Shown here: positions 25,492 through 34,202 of the stretch, piece after piece
Position numbering within the stretch: the first letter of the stretch is position 1
How the letters are laid out: every line of letters starts with the position of its first letter
Source: Roseibium marinum
Lineage (GTDB): Bacteria > Pseudomonadota > Alphaproteobacteria > Rhizobiales > Stappiaceae
DNA length: 64,000 nt
Assembly (NCBI RefSeq): GCF_002906165.1
Contig: NZ_PPCN01000011.1
Location: forward strand, 124,001 to 188,000
Direction of reading: 5' to 3'
The notes under the pieces: generated by a model
What the model was told of the DNA's origin: nothing
Database searches by the model: none
Seen by the model: the letters and a program-made list of their open reading frames with translations, nothing else
Translations under genes and position numbers: made by a program

Positions 25492-26675
25492 GACAGGGTA
25501 CCCGTCGCCTTGCCGGCTTTTTCGAAAGCTTCGAGCGCGCGGTCCAGATCGTTCCGGGTCAGCGCAGCGTTCATCTGCGTACGGATGCGTGCCTGTCCTC
25601 GCGGCACCACCGGGAAGAAGAAACCGGAGACATAGACGCCTTCCTCGAAGAGTTGCGAGGCCATCGCCTGCGCCAGATGCGCTTCGCCCAGCATGACCGG
25701 AATGATCGGGTGTTCGCCCGGCAACAGCGTGAAGCCAAGCTGCTCTAGGCCGGCGCGCCAGTAGCGGGCGTTGTCGAAGAGGGCCCGGCGCAGTTCGTCG
25801 CCCTCCTCCACCAGCCGGATCGCCTCAAGGCCGCTCATGACGACCGCAGGCGGCAGAGAATTGGAAAAGAGGTAAGGCCGCGCCCGCTGGCGGAGAAGGT
25901 CGATGACCGGCTGGGGTCCGGCGATGTAGCCGCCGATACCACCGCCCAGCGCCTTGCCGAGCGTCCCGGTGAGGATATCGACATCGACGCCAAAATGGGC
26001 GGCCGTGCCCTCACCCTTCGGACCCATGAATCCGGTCGCATGGCAGTCGTCGACCATCACCACGGCGTCATAGCGTTTGGCGAGCGCGGTGACGCCAGGG
26101 AGATTGGCCAGATAGCCGTCCATAGAAAAGACGCCGTCGGTGGCGATCATGATGTGGCGGCATCCGGCCTCGCGCGCTTCCTTAAGTTTATCCTCAAGAT
26201 CCGCCATATCGGAATTGGCGTAGCGAAAACGCTTGGCCTTGCACAGGCGGATGCCGTCGATGATGGAGGCATGATTGAGCGCGTCCGAAATGATCGCGTC
26301 CTCGGGACCGAGCAACGGTTCGAACAGCCCGCCATTGGCGTCGAAACAGGCGGCGAAGAGGATGGAGTCCTCCTTGCCGAGGAATTTTGCCAGACGCTGC
26401 TCGAGTTCACGGTGAATGTCCTGGGTTCCGCAGATGAAGCGCACGGACGCCATGCCGTACCCCTTGGGGCCGAGCGCCTCGCGCGCCGCCTCTTCCAGGG
26501 CCGGATGATCGGCAAGGCCGAGATAGTTATTGGCGCAAAGGTTGATGACCTCCCTGCCCCCGACCGTGATACGCCCGCCTTGCGGCGAGGTGATCAGCCG
26601 CTCGCGCTTGTAAAGTCCTTCGGCTTCGATCTCTTTCAGGGTCTCGGTGATATGGGTCAGGAAAGCGTCGGACAC
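25488..26675 (-). CDS. kbl: Glycine C-acetyltransferase (2-amino-3-ketobutyrate CoA ligase)
   Basis: PLP enzyme that cleaves 2-amino-3-ketobutyrate with CoA to glycine and acetyl-CoA, completing the Tdh pathway. 395 residues, the family length, of the alpha-oxoamine synthase type. Markers are [35 protein letters not shown], and [11 protein letters not shown] with the PLP lysine. The start chosen is GTG at 26675 with GGAGAAG close upstream; an ATG ten codons further up lacks such a site. It is transcribed with tdh. The region between it and the XRE gene holds two inverted repeats that look like operators. Confidence 0.96.
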   Translation of the reverse strand: MSDAFLTHITETLKEIEAEGLYKRERLITSPQGGRITVGGREVINLCANNYLGLADHPALEEAAREALGPKGYGMASVRFICGTQDIHRELEQRLAKFLGKEDSILFAACFDANGGLFEPLLGPEDAIISDALNHASIIDGIRLCKAKRFRYANSDMADLEDKLKEAREAGCRHIMIATDGVFSMDGYLANLPGVTALAKRYDAVVMVDDCHATGFMGPKGEGTAAHFGVDVDILTGTLGKALGGGIGGYIAGPQPVIDLLRQRARPYLFSNSLPPAVVMSGLEAIRLVEEGDELRRALFDNARYWRAGLEQLGFTLLPGEHPIIPVMLGEAHLAQAMASQLFEEGVYVSGFFFPVVPRGQARIRTQMNAALTRNDLDRALEAFEKAGKATGTLS

Positions 26676-26727
26676 GGGGCTTCTCCGGCAAAATGGATCT
26701 TTCATCCACTATGCCGGATTTTCATTC

Positions 26728-26742
26728 GGAATAAAAGATTCC
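26728..26742. promoter_or_regulatory. Candidate operator A upstream of kbl-tdh
   Basis: GGAATAAAAGATTCC is a 5-5-5 inverted repeat in the 104-base gap between kbl and the XRE-cupin regulator. It resembles the two other inverted repeats flanking the regulator gene. Confidence 0.45.
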
Positions 26743-26755
26743 CTTTCCAGTATGA

Positions 26756-26771
26756 CGGAAATTTATTTCCG
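26756..26771. promoter_or_regulatory. Candidate operator B upstream of kbl-tdh
   Basis: CGGAAATTTATTTCCG is a perfect 7-2-7 palindrome 14 bases before operator A ends the gap, just downstream of the XRE stop codon. Its GACGGAA arm is repeated at the regulator's own start (27341), suggesting one regulator binds both. Confidence 0.5.
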
Positions 26772-26779
26772 GGGCGGTT

Positions 26780-27340
26780 CTAGAATTTCACCACAAGCAA
26801 TATGGCCCGCGCAGGTCCGTTGACCGCCTCGATGCAATGGGGAACGTCGGCGGCATAGCGGGCCGTATCGCCCTTGCTGATGATCCCCCTGGCGACGCCG
26901 GAGGTCACCTGCAACTGCCCGTCCTCGGCGATCAGCTGCTCGCGGGTTCCCCGTTCATGCGGCCTGCTGTCGAGCACACCGCCCTCGGTGAATATCAGCT
27001 CGTAGACCTCGCAGCGGCCGGCGTCCTGCGGCGGCGAGAGAATGCGGATCTTGCAGCCGTCTCCGGCTCGGTCCAGCGCCGGCGTTTGATGCTCATGCAG
27101 GATCTCGACCCGGTCCTCCGCGGTTTCCTCGCCGAGCAGACCGGCAAAGTCGACATTCAGCGCCCGGGTCAGATTGAGCAGCGTCGCGACGGTGGGATTG
27201 GATTCGCCGCGTTCGATCTGGCTCACCATGGAGCGGGAGACGCCCGAAAGCTTTTCAACCGCCTCAAGCGACAACCCCTGCGCCCGGCGGGCCTTCTTCA
27301 GCCGCTCGGGCAAGCGTGAGAGAATATCCTTATCTGCCAT
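26780..27340 (-). CDS. XRE-family regulator with C-terminal cupin domain
   Basis: 186 residues. Residues about 12-68 form the lambda-Cro/XRE helix-turn-helix (LSLEAVEKLSGVSRSMVSQIERGESNP). Residues about 110-186 are a small cupin barrel likely to bind an amino acid-type effector. This architecture is common in regulators of amino acid, polyamine or amine catabolism. It lies directly upstream of kbl-tdh on the same strand (104-base gap) and is therefore their probable regulator. An inverted repeat ACGGA-N7-TCCGT overlaps the zone just upstream of its ATG, which fits autoregulation. There is no strong Shine-Dalgarno, so translation may be weak. Confidence 0.9.
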   Translation of the reverse strand: MADKDILSRLPERLKKARRAQGLSLEAVEKLSGVSRSMVSQIERGESNPTVATLLNLTRALNVDFAGLLGEETAEDRVEILHEHQTPALDRAGDGCKIRILSPPQDAGRCEVYELIFTEGGVLDSRPHERGTREQLIAEDGQLQVTSGVARGIISKGDTARYAADVPHCIEAVNGPARAILLVVKF

Positions 27341-27341
27341 G

Positions 27342-27358
27342 ACGGAAGTAAAATCCGT
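27342..27358. promoter_or_regulatory. Candidate autoregulatory operator of the XRE-cupin gene
   Basis: ACGGAAGTAAAATCCGT (ACGGA, 7-base spacer, TCCGT) abuts the start codon at 27340 and shares the GACGGAA arm with the palindrome at 26756. Binding here would block transcription or translation initiation of the regulator. Confidence 0.45.
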
Positions 27359-27481
27359 TTGGGCAGATAGTGCAATTCCTCTTTTTCGATAGTCGGCTTT
27401 TTAAAAACCATGATAATTTCCGCGGCCGCCGCGTGGACGGATTTTTGACATCGCGGCGGATCTTTTCAGGAGGGAAATATT

Positions 27482-27850
27482 ATGCAGTTCATACCACGCT
27501 TGTTTTTTGCGTCCGCCGTCATATTCGTGCTGATCGGCATGATGTGGGGCATTCACATGTCGATGACCACCGATCATGTCCTGGCGCCCGCGCACGGGCA
27601 TCTCAATCTGATCGGTTTCGTGGCAATGGCGGTTTTCGGCACCTATTATGCACTTGTTCCCCAGGCTGCGGCAGGACGCCTTGCCATCGTTCATTTCGCG
27701 CTGGCGGTCCTGACTGTCGTGGTGCTGGTGCCAGGCATCGTGCTCGCCATCAACGGGGACGGCGAAGCGCTGGCCAAGATCGGCTCAGTGCTCGCGGTCC
27801 TGACCATGCTGCTGTTTCTCATAACCGTGCTGCGCCACAAGGCGGTTTGA
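27482..27850 (+). CDS. Small four-helix membrane protein resembling a heme-copper oxidase fragment
   Basis: 122 residues, four hydrophobic helices. It contains WGIHM (H25), APAHGHLNLIGF (H38, H40), GTYYALVP and RHKAV, a spacing reminiscent of the first helices of cytochrome oxidase subunit I, in which paired histidines bind heme. Stand-alone proteins of this kind are common in proteobacteria and usually left as hypothetical. A strong GGAGGG ribosome site sits 8 bases before the ATG. It is monocistronic, divergent from the XRE regulator, and followed by a stem-loop. Whether it binds heme is unknown. Confidence 0.7.
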   Translation: MQFIPRLFFASAVIFVLIGMMWGIHMSMTTDHVLAPAHGHLNLIGFVAMAVFGTYYALVPQAAAGRLAIVHFALAVLTVVVLVPGIVLAINGDGEALAKIGSVLAVLTMLLFLITVLRHKAV

Positions 27851-27865
27851 TCTTTCAGACGACAA

Positions 27866-27900
27866 GCCACGCCGATAGTGCGGGTTCACGACGGCGTGGC
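27866..27900 (+). terminator. Stem-loop after the small membrane protein gene
   Basis: GCCACGCCG and CGGCGTGGC form a 9-bp perfect stem with a 17-base loop, starting 16 bases after the stop codon. Only a short pyrimidine tail follows, so intrinsic termination is plausible rather than certain. Confidence 0.4.
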
Positions 27901-28083
27901 CCTTTCAATCCAAACAACGATCACAGTCTCACCTTATGAAGCCGCGATGCCGTCGCTTCCGGAGCCCATCCTGTCGCATATGAAACAATTGCTGCACCGC
28001 CCTCACCCATAGCGTTTACGCAAAGGGGGTAAAGCGGTCACAATCCCCCGACGAGAATCAGGAAACGCTTGGAGCAAGAGCCA

Positions 28084-29754
28084 ATGGCCAGCGACATCGA
28101 CATTGCCCGTGCCGCCAGCATGAAACCCATCACGGAGATCGGCGCGCGGCTGGATATCCCGGAGGAGGCGCTCCTGCCCTACGGCCGGACGAAAGCGAAG
28201 ATTTCCGCCGACTTCCTTAAAAATCTCAATGGCCGCAGGGACGGCAAGCTGATCCTGGTCACCGCCATCAACCCGACACCGGCGGGTGAAGGCAAAACAA
28301 CGACCACGGTCGGGCTCGGGGACGGTCTCAACCGGATCGGCAGGAACGCGATGATCTGCCTGCGGGAGCCCTCGCTCGGGCCGTGCTTCGGCATGAAGGG
28401 CGGCGCGGCCGGCGGCGGTTATGCCCAGGTCGTGCCGATGGAAGACATCAACCTGCATTTCACCGGTGACTTCCACGCCATAACCTCGGCGCACAACCTG
28501 CTCGCGGCGCTGATCGAAAATCATATCTACTGGGGCAATGAACTTAGCATCGACCAGCGCCGGGTCACCTGGCGGCGCGTCGTCGACATGAACGACAGGG
28601 CGCTCAGGTCCGTCGTCTGCTCGCTCGGCGGTGTCGCCAACGGCTTTCCGCGCGAGTCCGGGTTCGACATCACCGTTGCTTCGGAGATCATGGCGATCCT
28701 GTGCCTGGCGACCGATCTCGAAGACCTGCAGCAACGGCTCGGCAATATCATCGTCGCCTACTGCCGCGACCGCTCGGCTGTTACCGCCCGGGACCTGGAA
28801 GCGGACGGCGCGATGACCGTTCTTTTGAAGGAAGCGCTGCAGCCGAACCTGGTCCAGACCCTGGAAAACAATCCGGCCTTCATCCATGGCGGCCCCTTCG
28901 CCAATATCGCCCACGGCTGCAACTCGGTGACCGCCACCGCCACCGCCCTCAAGCTGGCCGACTTCGTCGTCACCGAAGCCGGGTTCGGCGCGGATCTCGG
29001 CGCGGAAAAATTCTTCGATATCAAATGCCGCAAGGCCGGACTGCACCCGGACGCCGCCGTGATCGTCGCAACCGTCAGGGCGCTGAAAATGAACGGCGGC
29101 GTCGGCAAGGACAGTCTCGGCAGCGAAAACGTCAAAGCCGTGACGAAAGGCTGCGCCAACCTTGGCCGGCACATCGAGAACGTCAAGCAGTTCGGCGTTC
29201 CGGCTGTAGTCGCCATCAACCACTTCACCGCCGATACCGAGGCCGAAATCCAGGCGGTGAAGGACTATTGCGCCGAACTCGGCGTCGAGGCGATCCTTGC
29301 AACGCACTGGGCCGACGGTTCCGCGGGCACCGAAGCCCTGGCGACCCGCGTTGCAGAACTCGCGGAAAGCGGTATCGCCCAGTTCGCCCCGCTTTACGAC
29401 GACACGATGCCGCTTTTCGAGAAGATCGAGACCATCGCCAGGCGGATCTACCGGGCGAATGAGGTGCTGGCCGACAAGTCCGTGCGCGATCAGCTCAGGC
29501 GCTGGGAGGCCGACGGGTTCGGCCATCTGCCGGTGTGCATGGCCAAGACCCAGTATTCCTTTTCGACAGATCCGCAATTGCGCGGCGCCCCGATCGGCCA
29601 CAGCGTGCCGGTGCGCGAAGTGCGCCTTGCCGCCGGCGCCGGTTTCATCGTCGCCGTCTGCGGCGACATCATGACCATGCCCGGTCTGCCGCGCGTGCCT
29701 GCGGCCAACCACATCGGGTTGGATGACAAGGGGCAGATCGAGGGGCTGTTTTGA
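28084..29754 (+). CDS. fhs: Formate--tetrahydrofolate ligase
   Basis: Interconverts formate, ATP and THF with 10-formyl-THF; it can run backwards to release formate and ATP when C1 units are oxidised. 556 residues, full length. The ATP loop [16 protein letters not shown] lies near residues 63-78. [32 protein letters not shown] and [13 protein letters not shown] are family blocks, and the C terminus is [10 protein letters not shown]. The start is at 28084 with GGAG about 9 bases upstream (a TTG five codons earlier is less likely). It is monocistronic with its own terminator, and lies 1.8 kb from a corrinoid/methyl-THF module, for which it would be the final step. Confidence 0.97.
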   Translation: MASDIDIARAASMKPITEIGARLDIPEEALLPYGRTKAKISADFLKNLNGRRDGKLILVTAINPTPAGEGKTTTTVGLGDGLNRIGRNAMICLREPSLGPCFGMKGGAAGGGYAQVVPMEDINLHFTGDFHAITSAHNLLAALIENHIYWGNELSIDQRRVTWRRVVDMNDRALRSVVCSLGGVANGFPRESGFDITVASEIMAILCLATDLEDLQQRLGNIIVAYCRDRSAVTARDLEADGAMTVLLKEALQPNLVQTLENNPAFIHGGPFANIAHGCNSVTATATALKLADFVVTEAGFGADLGAEKFFDIKCRKAGLHPDAAVIVATVRALKMNGGVGKDSLGSENVKAVTKGCANLGRHIENVKQFGVPAVVAINHFTADTEAEIQAVKDYCAELGVEAILATHWADGSAGTEALATRVAELAESGIAQFAPLYDDTMPLFEKIETIARRIYRANEVLADKSVRDQLRRWEADGFGHLPVCMAKTQYSFSTDPQLRGAPIGHSVPVREVRLAAGAGFIVAVCGDIMTMPGLPRVPAANHIGLDDKGQIEGLF

Positions 29755-29771
29755 GGTCAGCATAGAATTGC

Positions 29772-29797
29772 GCGGGCTGGTTAGCCCGCCCATTTTT
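29772..29797 (+). terminator. Rho-independent terminator after fhs
   Basis: GCGGGCT/AGCCCGC stem with a GGTT loop, followed by CCATTTTTC. It lies 17 bases after the fhs stop codon, between convergent genes. Confidence 0.8.
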
Positions 29798-29817
29798 CTA
29801 CCCACGAGAAACGGCTG

Positions 29818-31329
29818 TCAGCACTTATGTCTCAGGGCACGAAACTGTTTTGTGAAACCCAAAGCTGAGAAACTTGCCAAAACGTCTGTTCCAAACTCGG
29901 TTTTGTAATGAATTTCGAAGCCGTTTGCCTTCGCGACCGCTGAGATAAAATCACTGTACGCGCTCCCTTCGTCCGACAGTTTTGAACCATCTTTGGCAAC
30001 AAAAACCGGATCGGTGCTGGTTCCAGCCAAATGAAAGACCCGGCCTGCAACTTGGATTTCAGCTAACGTATCCATATCCCAGTTAACCAGATCCAGGCTC
30101 CAGTTCACCTGATTATTGGGCCAGTCAGCATTGTGGAAAAAATGGATTGAAGGCATCTTTTTATTTCCGAGAAAACCGTCGAGATCAACAGCCGATGTCG
30201 CTATTTCACACTTGTTGAACTCTTGTATTTTCCAGCGTTTCCAATCCTTGACCGATGAGATCAAACGAGGCTGTAGCATTGCCAGCCGGGAGTGCACCTC
30301 GCCAAAGCTTGCATTCAGTCCGAGTTCCTTCGCCCGTTCCAGCAATTCCTCCGAAATATATCCAGTTGCAGGCAGTTCCAGAAGCCCTTGCAGCATGGTG
30401 ATTTCTAGCTTGAAGTTCCAATTTTCACCGAACTCGGCTGTGGTCGCCCGGGCCATCTTGCTCCAGGCTTCGAGACGCTTCTCGTCAACAGGGCCTTTTT
30501 CAGGAGCTGAAAGGTGCATCATGTAAGGAGCTAGGTTCGCATCTACAGTAGGAGCGATAGCGAATTCCTGAGCAGCCACCTGTGACAAGAAATCTGTAAC
30601 GGCTTCTTCGCTGTATTTCTCGAAAAGAGCTTCCTGAATTTCGTATGGAGTGGGTGTTGCTTTGCGTCTGAGGAGGATCTTAACCTGTGCTTCGGTCAGA
30701 AAACCGCTCGCTGGAGCACCACGTTCTTTTTGAAAATACGCAACAGCTTGGATGAGGTCCATCCTGTTCATAAAGTCGATTACCGGCTTAGGATCGTTGA
30801 CGTATCCACGCTGGTAAAGTGCTCGATAGAGGTTCGTTTTGGTATCCTTGGGCAGGGCTAGGTTTTTCCATTGCTGCTTTTCCTTCGAGCCACTGTTTTC
30901 TGAAAAGAGTTTTTTCCTTACTTCCTGTTTCAAATCCGGGTTGCGCTGCCAAGGCGTCAACTGACCCGGAGCCGCCAGCAGCTCCTCAGTTTGGGAGCGG
31001 CTCAGGTAGCCGGTTCTGCAGGCCGCGATAGACGCCTGATACCTTTCGACGGCATTTCGCAATCTGGAGCTTGTAAATTCGGTTGAAACGACGCTGTCAT
31101 AAACGAAACGGCGATTATAGAGCGCCCTATACAATGCGGCTTTTTCTGCCCTCGAGTACCCGGCTTGTTGCCATGCCTGAAACGCATCGTTTTTTTCAAG
31201 TTCGATCTCAATGCAGCTTTCGGCACCATGCGCTTGGCTCGTACCAGGAAGGGCGTGCGGAACAACAAATGATGCCAGGGCTAACGCTACGAACGTCAAC
31301 CAGCGTCCGGTTCCAACGGCGTAGTGCAT
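29818..31329 (-). CDS. Secreted protein with peptidoglycan-binding-like repeats, unknown function
   Basis: 503 residues with an N-terminal signal peptide (hydrophobic 11-28, cleavage near AHGAES). Two imperfect repeats are visible at about 58-120 and 155-225, each with LYRALYxRxxVxD then a helix and GxLxxxQxxxLL. This resembles PG_binding_1 three-helix units; a weaker third copy (about 300-345, LQGLLELPATGYISEELL) may exist. The C-terminal 150 residues, with Trp- and Asn-rich HFFHNADWPNNQVNWSLDL, match nothing I know. AAGGGA precedes the ATG. Base composition is lower in GC than both flanks and codon choice differs, hinting at transfer. The neighbours (fhs, corrinoid module) give no clue; it interrupts an otherwise C1-related stretch. 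Confidence 0.7.
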   Translation of the reverse strand: MHYAVGTGRWLTFVALALASFVVPHALPGTSQAHGAESCIEIELEKNDAFQAWQQAGYSRAEKAALYRALYNRRFVYDSVVSTEFTSSRLRNAVERYQASIAACRTGYLSRSQTEELLAAPGQLTPWQRNPDLKQEVRKKLFSENSGSKEKQQWKNLALPKDTKTNLYRALYQRGYVNDPKPVIDFMNRMDLIQAVAYFQKERGAPASGFLTEAQVKILLRRKATPTPYEIQEALFEKYSEEAVTDFLSQVAAQEFAIAPTVDANLAPYMMHLSAPEKGPVDEKRLEAWSKMARATTAEFGENWNFKLEITMLQGLLELPATGYISEELLERAKELGLNASFGEVHSRLAMLQPRLISSVKDWKRWKIQEFNKCEIATSAVDLDGFLGNKKMPSIHFFHNADWPNNQVNWSLDLVNWDMDTLAEIQVAGRVFHLAGTSTDPVFVAKDGSKLSDEGSAYSDFISAVAKANGFEIHYKTEFGTDVLASFSALGFTKQFRALRHKC

Positions 31330-31515
31330 AAAGTTCCCTTACCCAGAAATTCGACCAATGCAAGGTCTACTTGCATACTGGATCGCCTACAGCAACCCCA
31401 GAGCGCCCTGTCGCGTAAACGACTGGCCGTGTCGCATTGGAGATATCGGCTAAACCGGCTTGCGGCATAAGGTTTTGCGGTAGATTGCTGGCCCTCGCGC
31501 CCCTTGGAGCTGCCC

Positions 31516-32220
31516 ATGTCTGACGAAGACGATATCGACCTCGCCTCCCTGTCCGACGACGAACTCGTCGAACAGATGCACGATGACCTTTATGACGGTC
31601 TGAAGGAGGAAATCGTGGAAGGGGTCAATATCCTGCTGGAGCGCGGCTGGACCCCCTATGACGTTCTGACCAAGGCTCTCGTGGAAGGCATGCGCATTGT
31701 CGGGATCGACTTCCGGGACGGCATCCTGTTCGTGCCCGAAGTTCTCCTGTCGGCCAATGCCATGAAGGCGGGCATGGGCATCCTGCGCCCGCTGCTGGTC
31801 GAGACCGGCGCGCCGAAGGTCGGCAAGATGGTGATCGGCACCGTCAAGGGCGACATCCACGACATAGGCAAGAACCTGGTGTCCATGATGATGGAAGGCG
31901 CCGGCTTCGAAGTCATCGATATCGGCATCAACAATCCGGTCGAAAACTATCTCGCGGCCATCGAGGAACATCAGCCCGACATCGTCGGCATGTCCGCTCT
32001 TTTGACCACGACGATGCCCTATATGAAGGTCGTCATCGACGAGATGAAGGCCAAGGGCATTCGGGACGATTATATCGTGCTCGTCGGCGGTGCGCCGCTG
32101 AACCAGGAATTCGGCGACGCTGTCGGCGCGGACGGCTATTGCCGGGACGCGGCGGTCGCTGTGGAGATGGCGAAGGACCTGATCGCACGCCGTCACAACC
32201 AGCTTGCCAACAAAGGTTAG
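31516..32220 (+). CDS. Methyltransferase corrinoid protein (B12-binding)
   Basis: 234 residues. Residues about 12-95 are the helical B12-binding-2 cap. Residues about 100-225 are the Rossmann-like cobalamin domain with DxHxxG at D113/H115/G118 (GDIHDIGKN), the histidine being the lower axial ligand, and VGMSALLTTTM and LVGGAPLNQEF further on. Such proteins carry a methyl group on cobalt between a substrate methyltransferase and a methyl-THF transferase. The ATG at 31516 has GGAG directly upstream. It is the first gene of a plus-strand run with DUF1638, virulence-factor family, MetF-like, methyl-THF transferase and ASKHA activator genes. No substrate methyltransferase (MttB/MtgB type) precedes it. 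Confidence 0.94.
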   Translation: MSDEDDIDLASLSDDELVEQMHDDLYDGLKEEIVEGVNILLERGWTPYDVLTKALVEGMRIVGIDFRDGILFVPEVLLSANAMKAGMGILRPLLVETGAPKVGKMVIGTVKGDIHDIGKNLVSMMMEGAGFEVIDIGINNPVENYLAAIEEHQPDIVGMSALLTTTMPYMKVVIDEMKAKGIRDDYIVLVGGAPLNQEFGDAVGADGYCRDAAVAVEMAKDLIARRHNQLANKG

Positions 32221-32252
32221 GTCACGGACCCATGTTCCAGGAGGCTGCCGAT

Positions 32253-32900
32253 ATGCGTGCGGGTGAGCCTCTCTTTCCGCTCGAGAGCGATGACAGCGCG
32301 GACGACAGGATCGGCCGTGTTCTGGTCATCGCCTGCGGCGCCTTGGCCCGGGAAATTGTCGCCATCCGCGACATCAACCGGCTCGACCATGTCGATCTCA
32401 CCTGTCTGCCCGCCAAGCTGCACAATTCGCCGGAGAAAATCCCCGACGAGGTGCGCCGCGTCATCCTGGCGAACCGGGACATCTATTCGGACATACTGGT
32501 CGCCTATGGCGATTGCGGCACTGGCGGTCTTCTGGACAGGGTGCTTGAGGAAACCGGCGCGCGCCGGATCGAAGGCGCGCATTGTTATGCCTTCTTCTCC
32601 GGTCCGGACGCCTTCGACCGGATGGAGGAGGACCAACTCGGAACCTTCTACCTGACGGATTTCCTCGCCCGGCATTTTCAGACCATGGTGATCGAACCGC
32701 TCGGCCTCGACTGGCACCCGGATCTCAGGGACATGTATTTCGCCCATTATACGCGGGTATTGTATCTCGCACAGACCGATGATGCCGCGCTGGAAGACGC
32801 CGCCCGCCGGGCCGCGGAGCGGCTCTCGCTGCCGTTTGAAATGCGCCGCACAGGATATGGGTTGCTGGCACCGTTTCTCGGTCCTCGAACCAGAACATGA
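32253..32900 (+). CDS. DUF1638 protein of a corrinoid operon
   Basis: 215 residues. Conserved cysteines and histidines of the family are all visible: IACGALA, LTCLPAKLHN, YGDCGTGG and GAHCYAF, suggesting metal or cofactor binding. The start at 32253 is set by AGGAGG eight bases upstream; an earlier in-frame ATG at 32232 lacks a site. DUF1638 proteins are repeatedly linked to corrinoid methyltransferase genes, but their biochemical role is, to my knowledge, not established. Expected cytosolic. It lies 32 bases after the corrinoid protein gene, so co-transcription is very likely. Confidence 0.88.
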   Translation: MRAGEPLFPLESDDSADDRIGRVLVIACGALAREIVAIRDINRLDHVDLTCLPAKLHNSPEKIPDEVRRVILANRDIYSDILVAYGDCGTGGLLDRVLEETGARRIEGAHCYAFFSGPDAFDRMEEDQLGTFYLTDFLARHFQTMVIEPLGLDWHPDLRDMYFAHYTRVLYLAQTDDAALEDAARRAAERLSLPFEMRRTGYGLLAPFLGPRTRT

Positions 32901-33013
32901 AACATCCCGCAAAGTCCTTGGGACAAGTCGGTTTTTCACGTGTTTCTGACGCTATCGAGCGGACCGCAAACCAGGATTTCCTGCATTCATGGTCCCAAGA
33001 GGAATAAAAGACC

Positions 33014-33316
33014 ATGGCGCAGAAGATCATCGTCTACTGGCGGGATATCCCGGCACAGATCCTGGTGAAGAAGGGTCGCAAATCCGCCCGCCGGGAAATG
33101 CCGGCCGTGTTCATGGAAGCGATCGATGCCTGCGCCATGCGCATCGGTGCGAAGGACAGCGACGCCTATATGGCCGAGTGGCGCCGCGCCGACCCGGTCG
33201 ACGTCTCGGACGATCTTGAAGCGGAAGCGGAAGCAGCCCTGAGCGAACTCGCCTCCGCCTATCCGAAAGAGCGATTGAAAACCCTGCTTGCAAGCGGAGG
33301 CACGGAAAATGAGTGA
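33014..33316 (+). CDS. Virulence-factor family small protein in the C1 operon
   Basis: 100 residues, beginning MAQKIIVYWRDIPAQI and containing KRxR-type basic then acidic helices. It matches the short 'virulence factor' Pfam family, named historically and without demonstrated virulence function. It overlaps the start of the MetF-like gene by 8 bases, so the two are translationally coupled. This supports a role in the methyl-THF oxidation step, perhaps as a small subunit or chaperone (inference). No signal peptide. Confidence 0.85.
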   Translation: MAQKIIVYWRDIPAQILVKKGRKSARREMPAVFMEAIDACAMRIGAKDSDAYMAEWRRADPVDVSDDLEAEAEAALSELASAYPKERLKTLLASGGTENE

Positions 33317-34202
33317 TCAGCGCCCGTCGGCGACCGGGCGGCTCGCCGCCTCCACCGAAATGTCGCCCAGACAGGTGGTCGAAAAGACCGAACTGCTTGC
33401 CCATATCCCCGCAGGCACGCAGGTTTACGTGACCGATCTGGGCAACGCACCGGAGGAGATGATCGTCGCCGCCGCCCGCATGCTGACCGAAAACAATCTC
33501 ATCGCAGTGCCGCATATGGCCGCGCGGCGCTATCCGAGTTTCGAGGCGTTCGAGACGCGGATCAAACGCCTCACCCAGGAAGCCGGTGTTACCGAAGTGC
33601 TGGCGATCGCCGGAGAAGCGGAAACGCCCGGCCCCCTCACCTCATCCCTCGACCTGCTGGAATCGGATCTTTTCGGCAGGCTCGGGATCCGGAAGATCGC
33701 TGTTGCGGGTCACCCTGAAGGCGCACCGGATATCAGTCCCGAGGTGATCAGGTCCTTCCTCAGCCGCAAACATGAGATCGCCGCGAACAGCGACGCGGAA
33801 TTCCGGATTGTCACCCAGTTCGGCTTCGATCCGCATCGCGTCAGCCTGTGGCTGGACGAGCTTCGTGCCTGGGGCAACAGGTTCCCGGTGCATGTCGGCG
33901 TCGCCGGGCCGGCCAAGATGACGACACTGCTCAAATACGCGGCCTTCGCGGGGGTTGAAAACTCGCTGAACTTTCTGAAAAAGCGCGGCGGCGCCGTGGT
34001 TTCCCTGCTGTCGGGCTACGATCCGGAAACGATGGTCGGTCCGCTGGAGAAACGCCTCACGAGCCAGCCGGAATGTCAGCTCGCGCAGATCCATGTCTAT
34101 CCGTTCGGCGGCATCGAAAAGACCGCCAACTGGCTGCATGACCGCAAAAGCTGGTCTTTTCGCACACCTTCTTCATCCCTGACCGTCACCGAGAGCGCCT
34201 GA
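33309..34202 (+). CDS. Methylenetetrahydrofolate reductase-like protein
   Basis: 297 residues, a TIM barrel of the MTHFR/FAD-linked oxidoreductase superfamily. Segments include VYVTDLGNAPEEMI, VPHMAARRYPSFEAFE, IAVAGHPEGAPDI, TQFGFDPHRVSLWLDE (the FAD/folate-facing TQxxFD-like motif) and HVYPFGGIEKTANWL. The start at 33309 has GGAGG 8 bases upstream and overlaps the preceding gene. It is divergent from housekeeping MetF. In this operon the likely direction is oxidation of methyl-THF to methylene-THF, the reverse of methionine biosynthesis. It is followed without a gap by the methyl-THF:corrinoid methyltransferase. Confidence 0.9.
   Translation: MSDQRPSATGRLAASTEMSPRQVVEKTELLAHIPAGTQVYVTDLGNAPEEMIVAAARMLTENNLIAVPHMAARRYPSFEAFETRIKRLTQEAGVTEVLAIAGEAETPGPLTSSLDLLESDLFGRLGIRKIAVAGHPEGAPDISPEVIRSFLSRKHEIAANSDAEFRIVTQFGFDPHRVSLWLDELRAWGNRFPVHVGVAGPAKMTTLLKYAAFAGVENSLNFLKKRGGAVVSLLSGYDPETMVGPLEKRLTSQPECQLAQIHVYPFGGIEKTANWLHDRKSWSFRTPSSSLTVTESA

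Noticed and set aside
28003-29805. A 600-codon open frame antisense to fhs
   Set aside because: It mirrors the third-position GC bias of fhs, has no ribosome site and matches no family.
31330-31515. Cobalamin riboswitch ahead of the corrinoid operon
   Set aside because: No B12-box-like sequence is visible in the 186-base upstream region.
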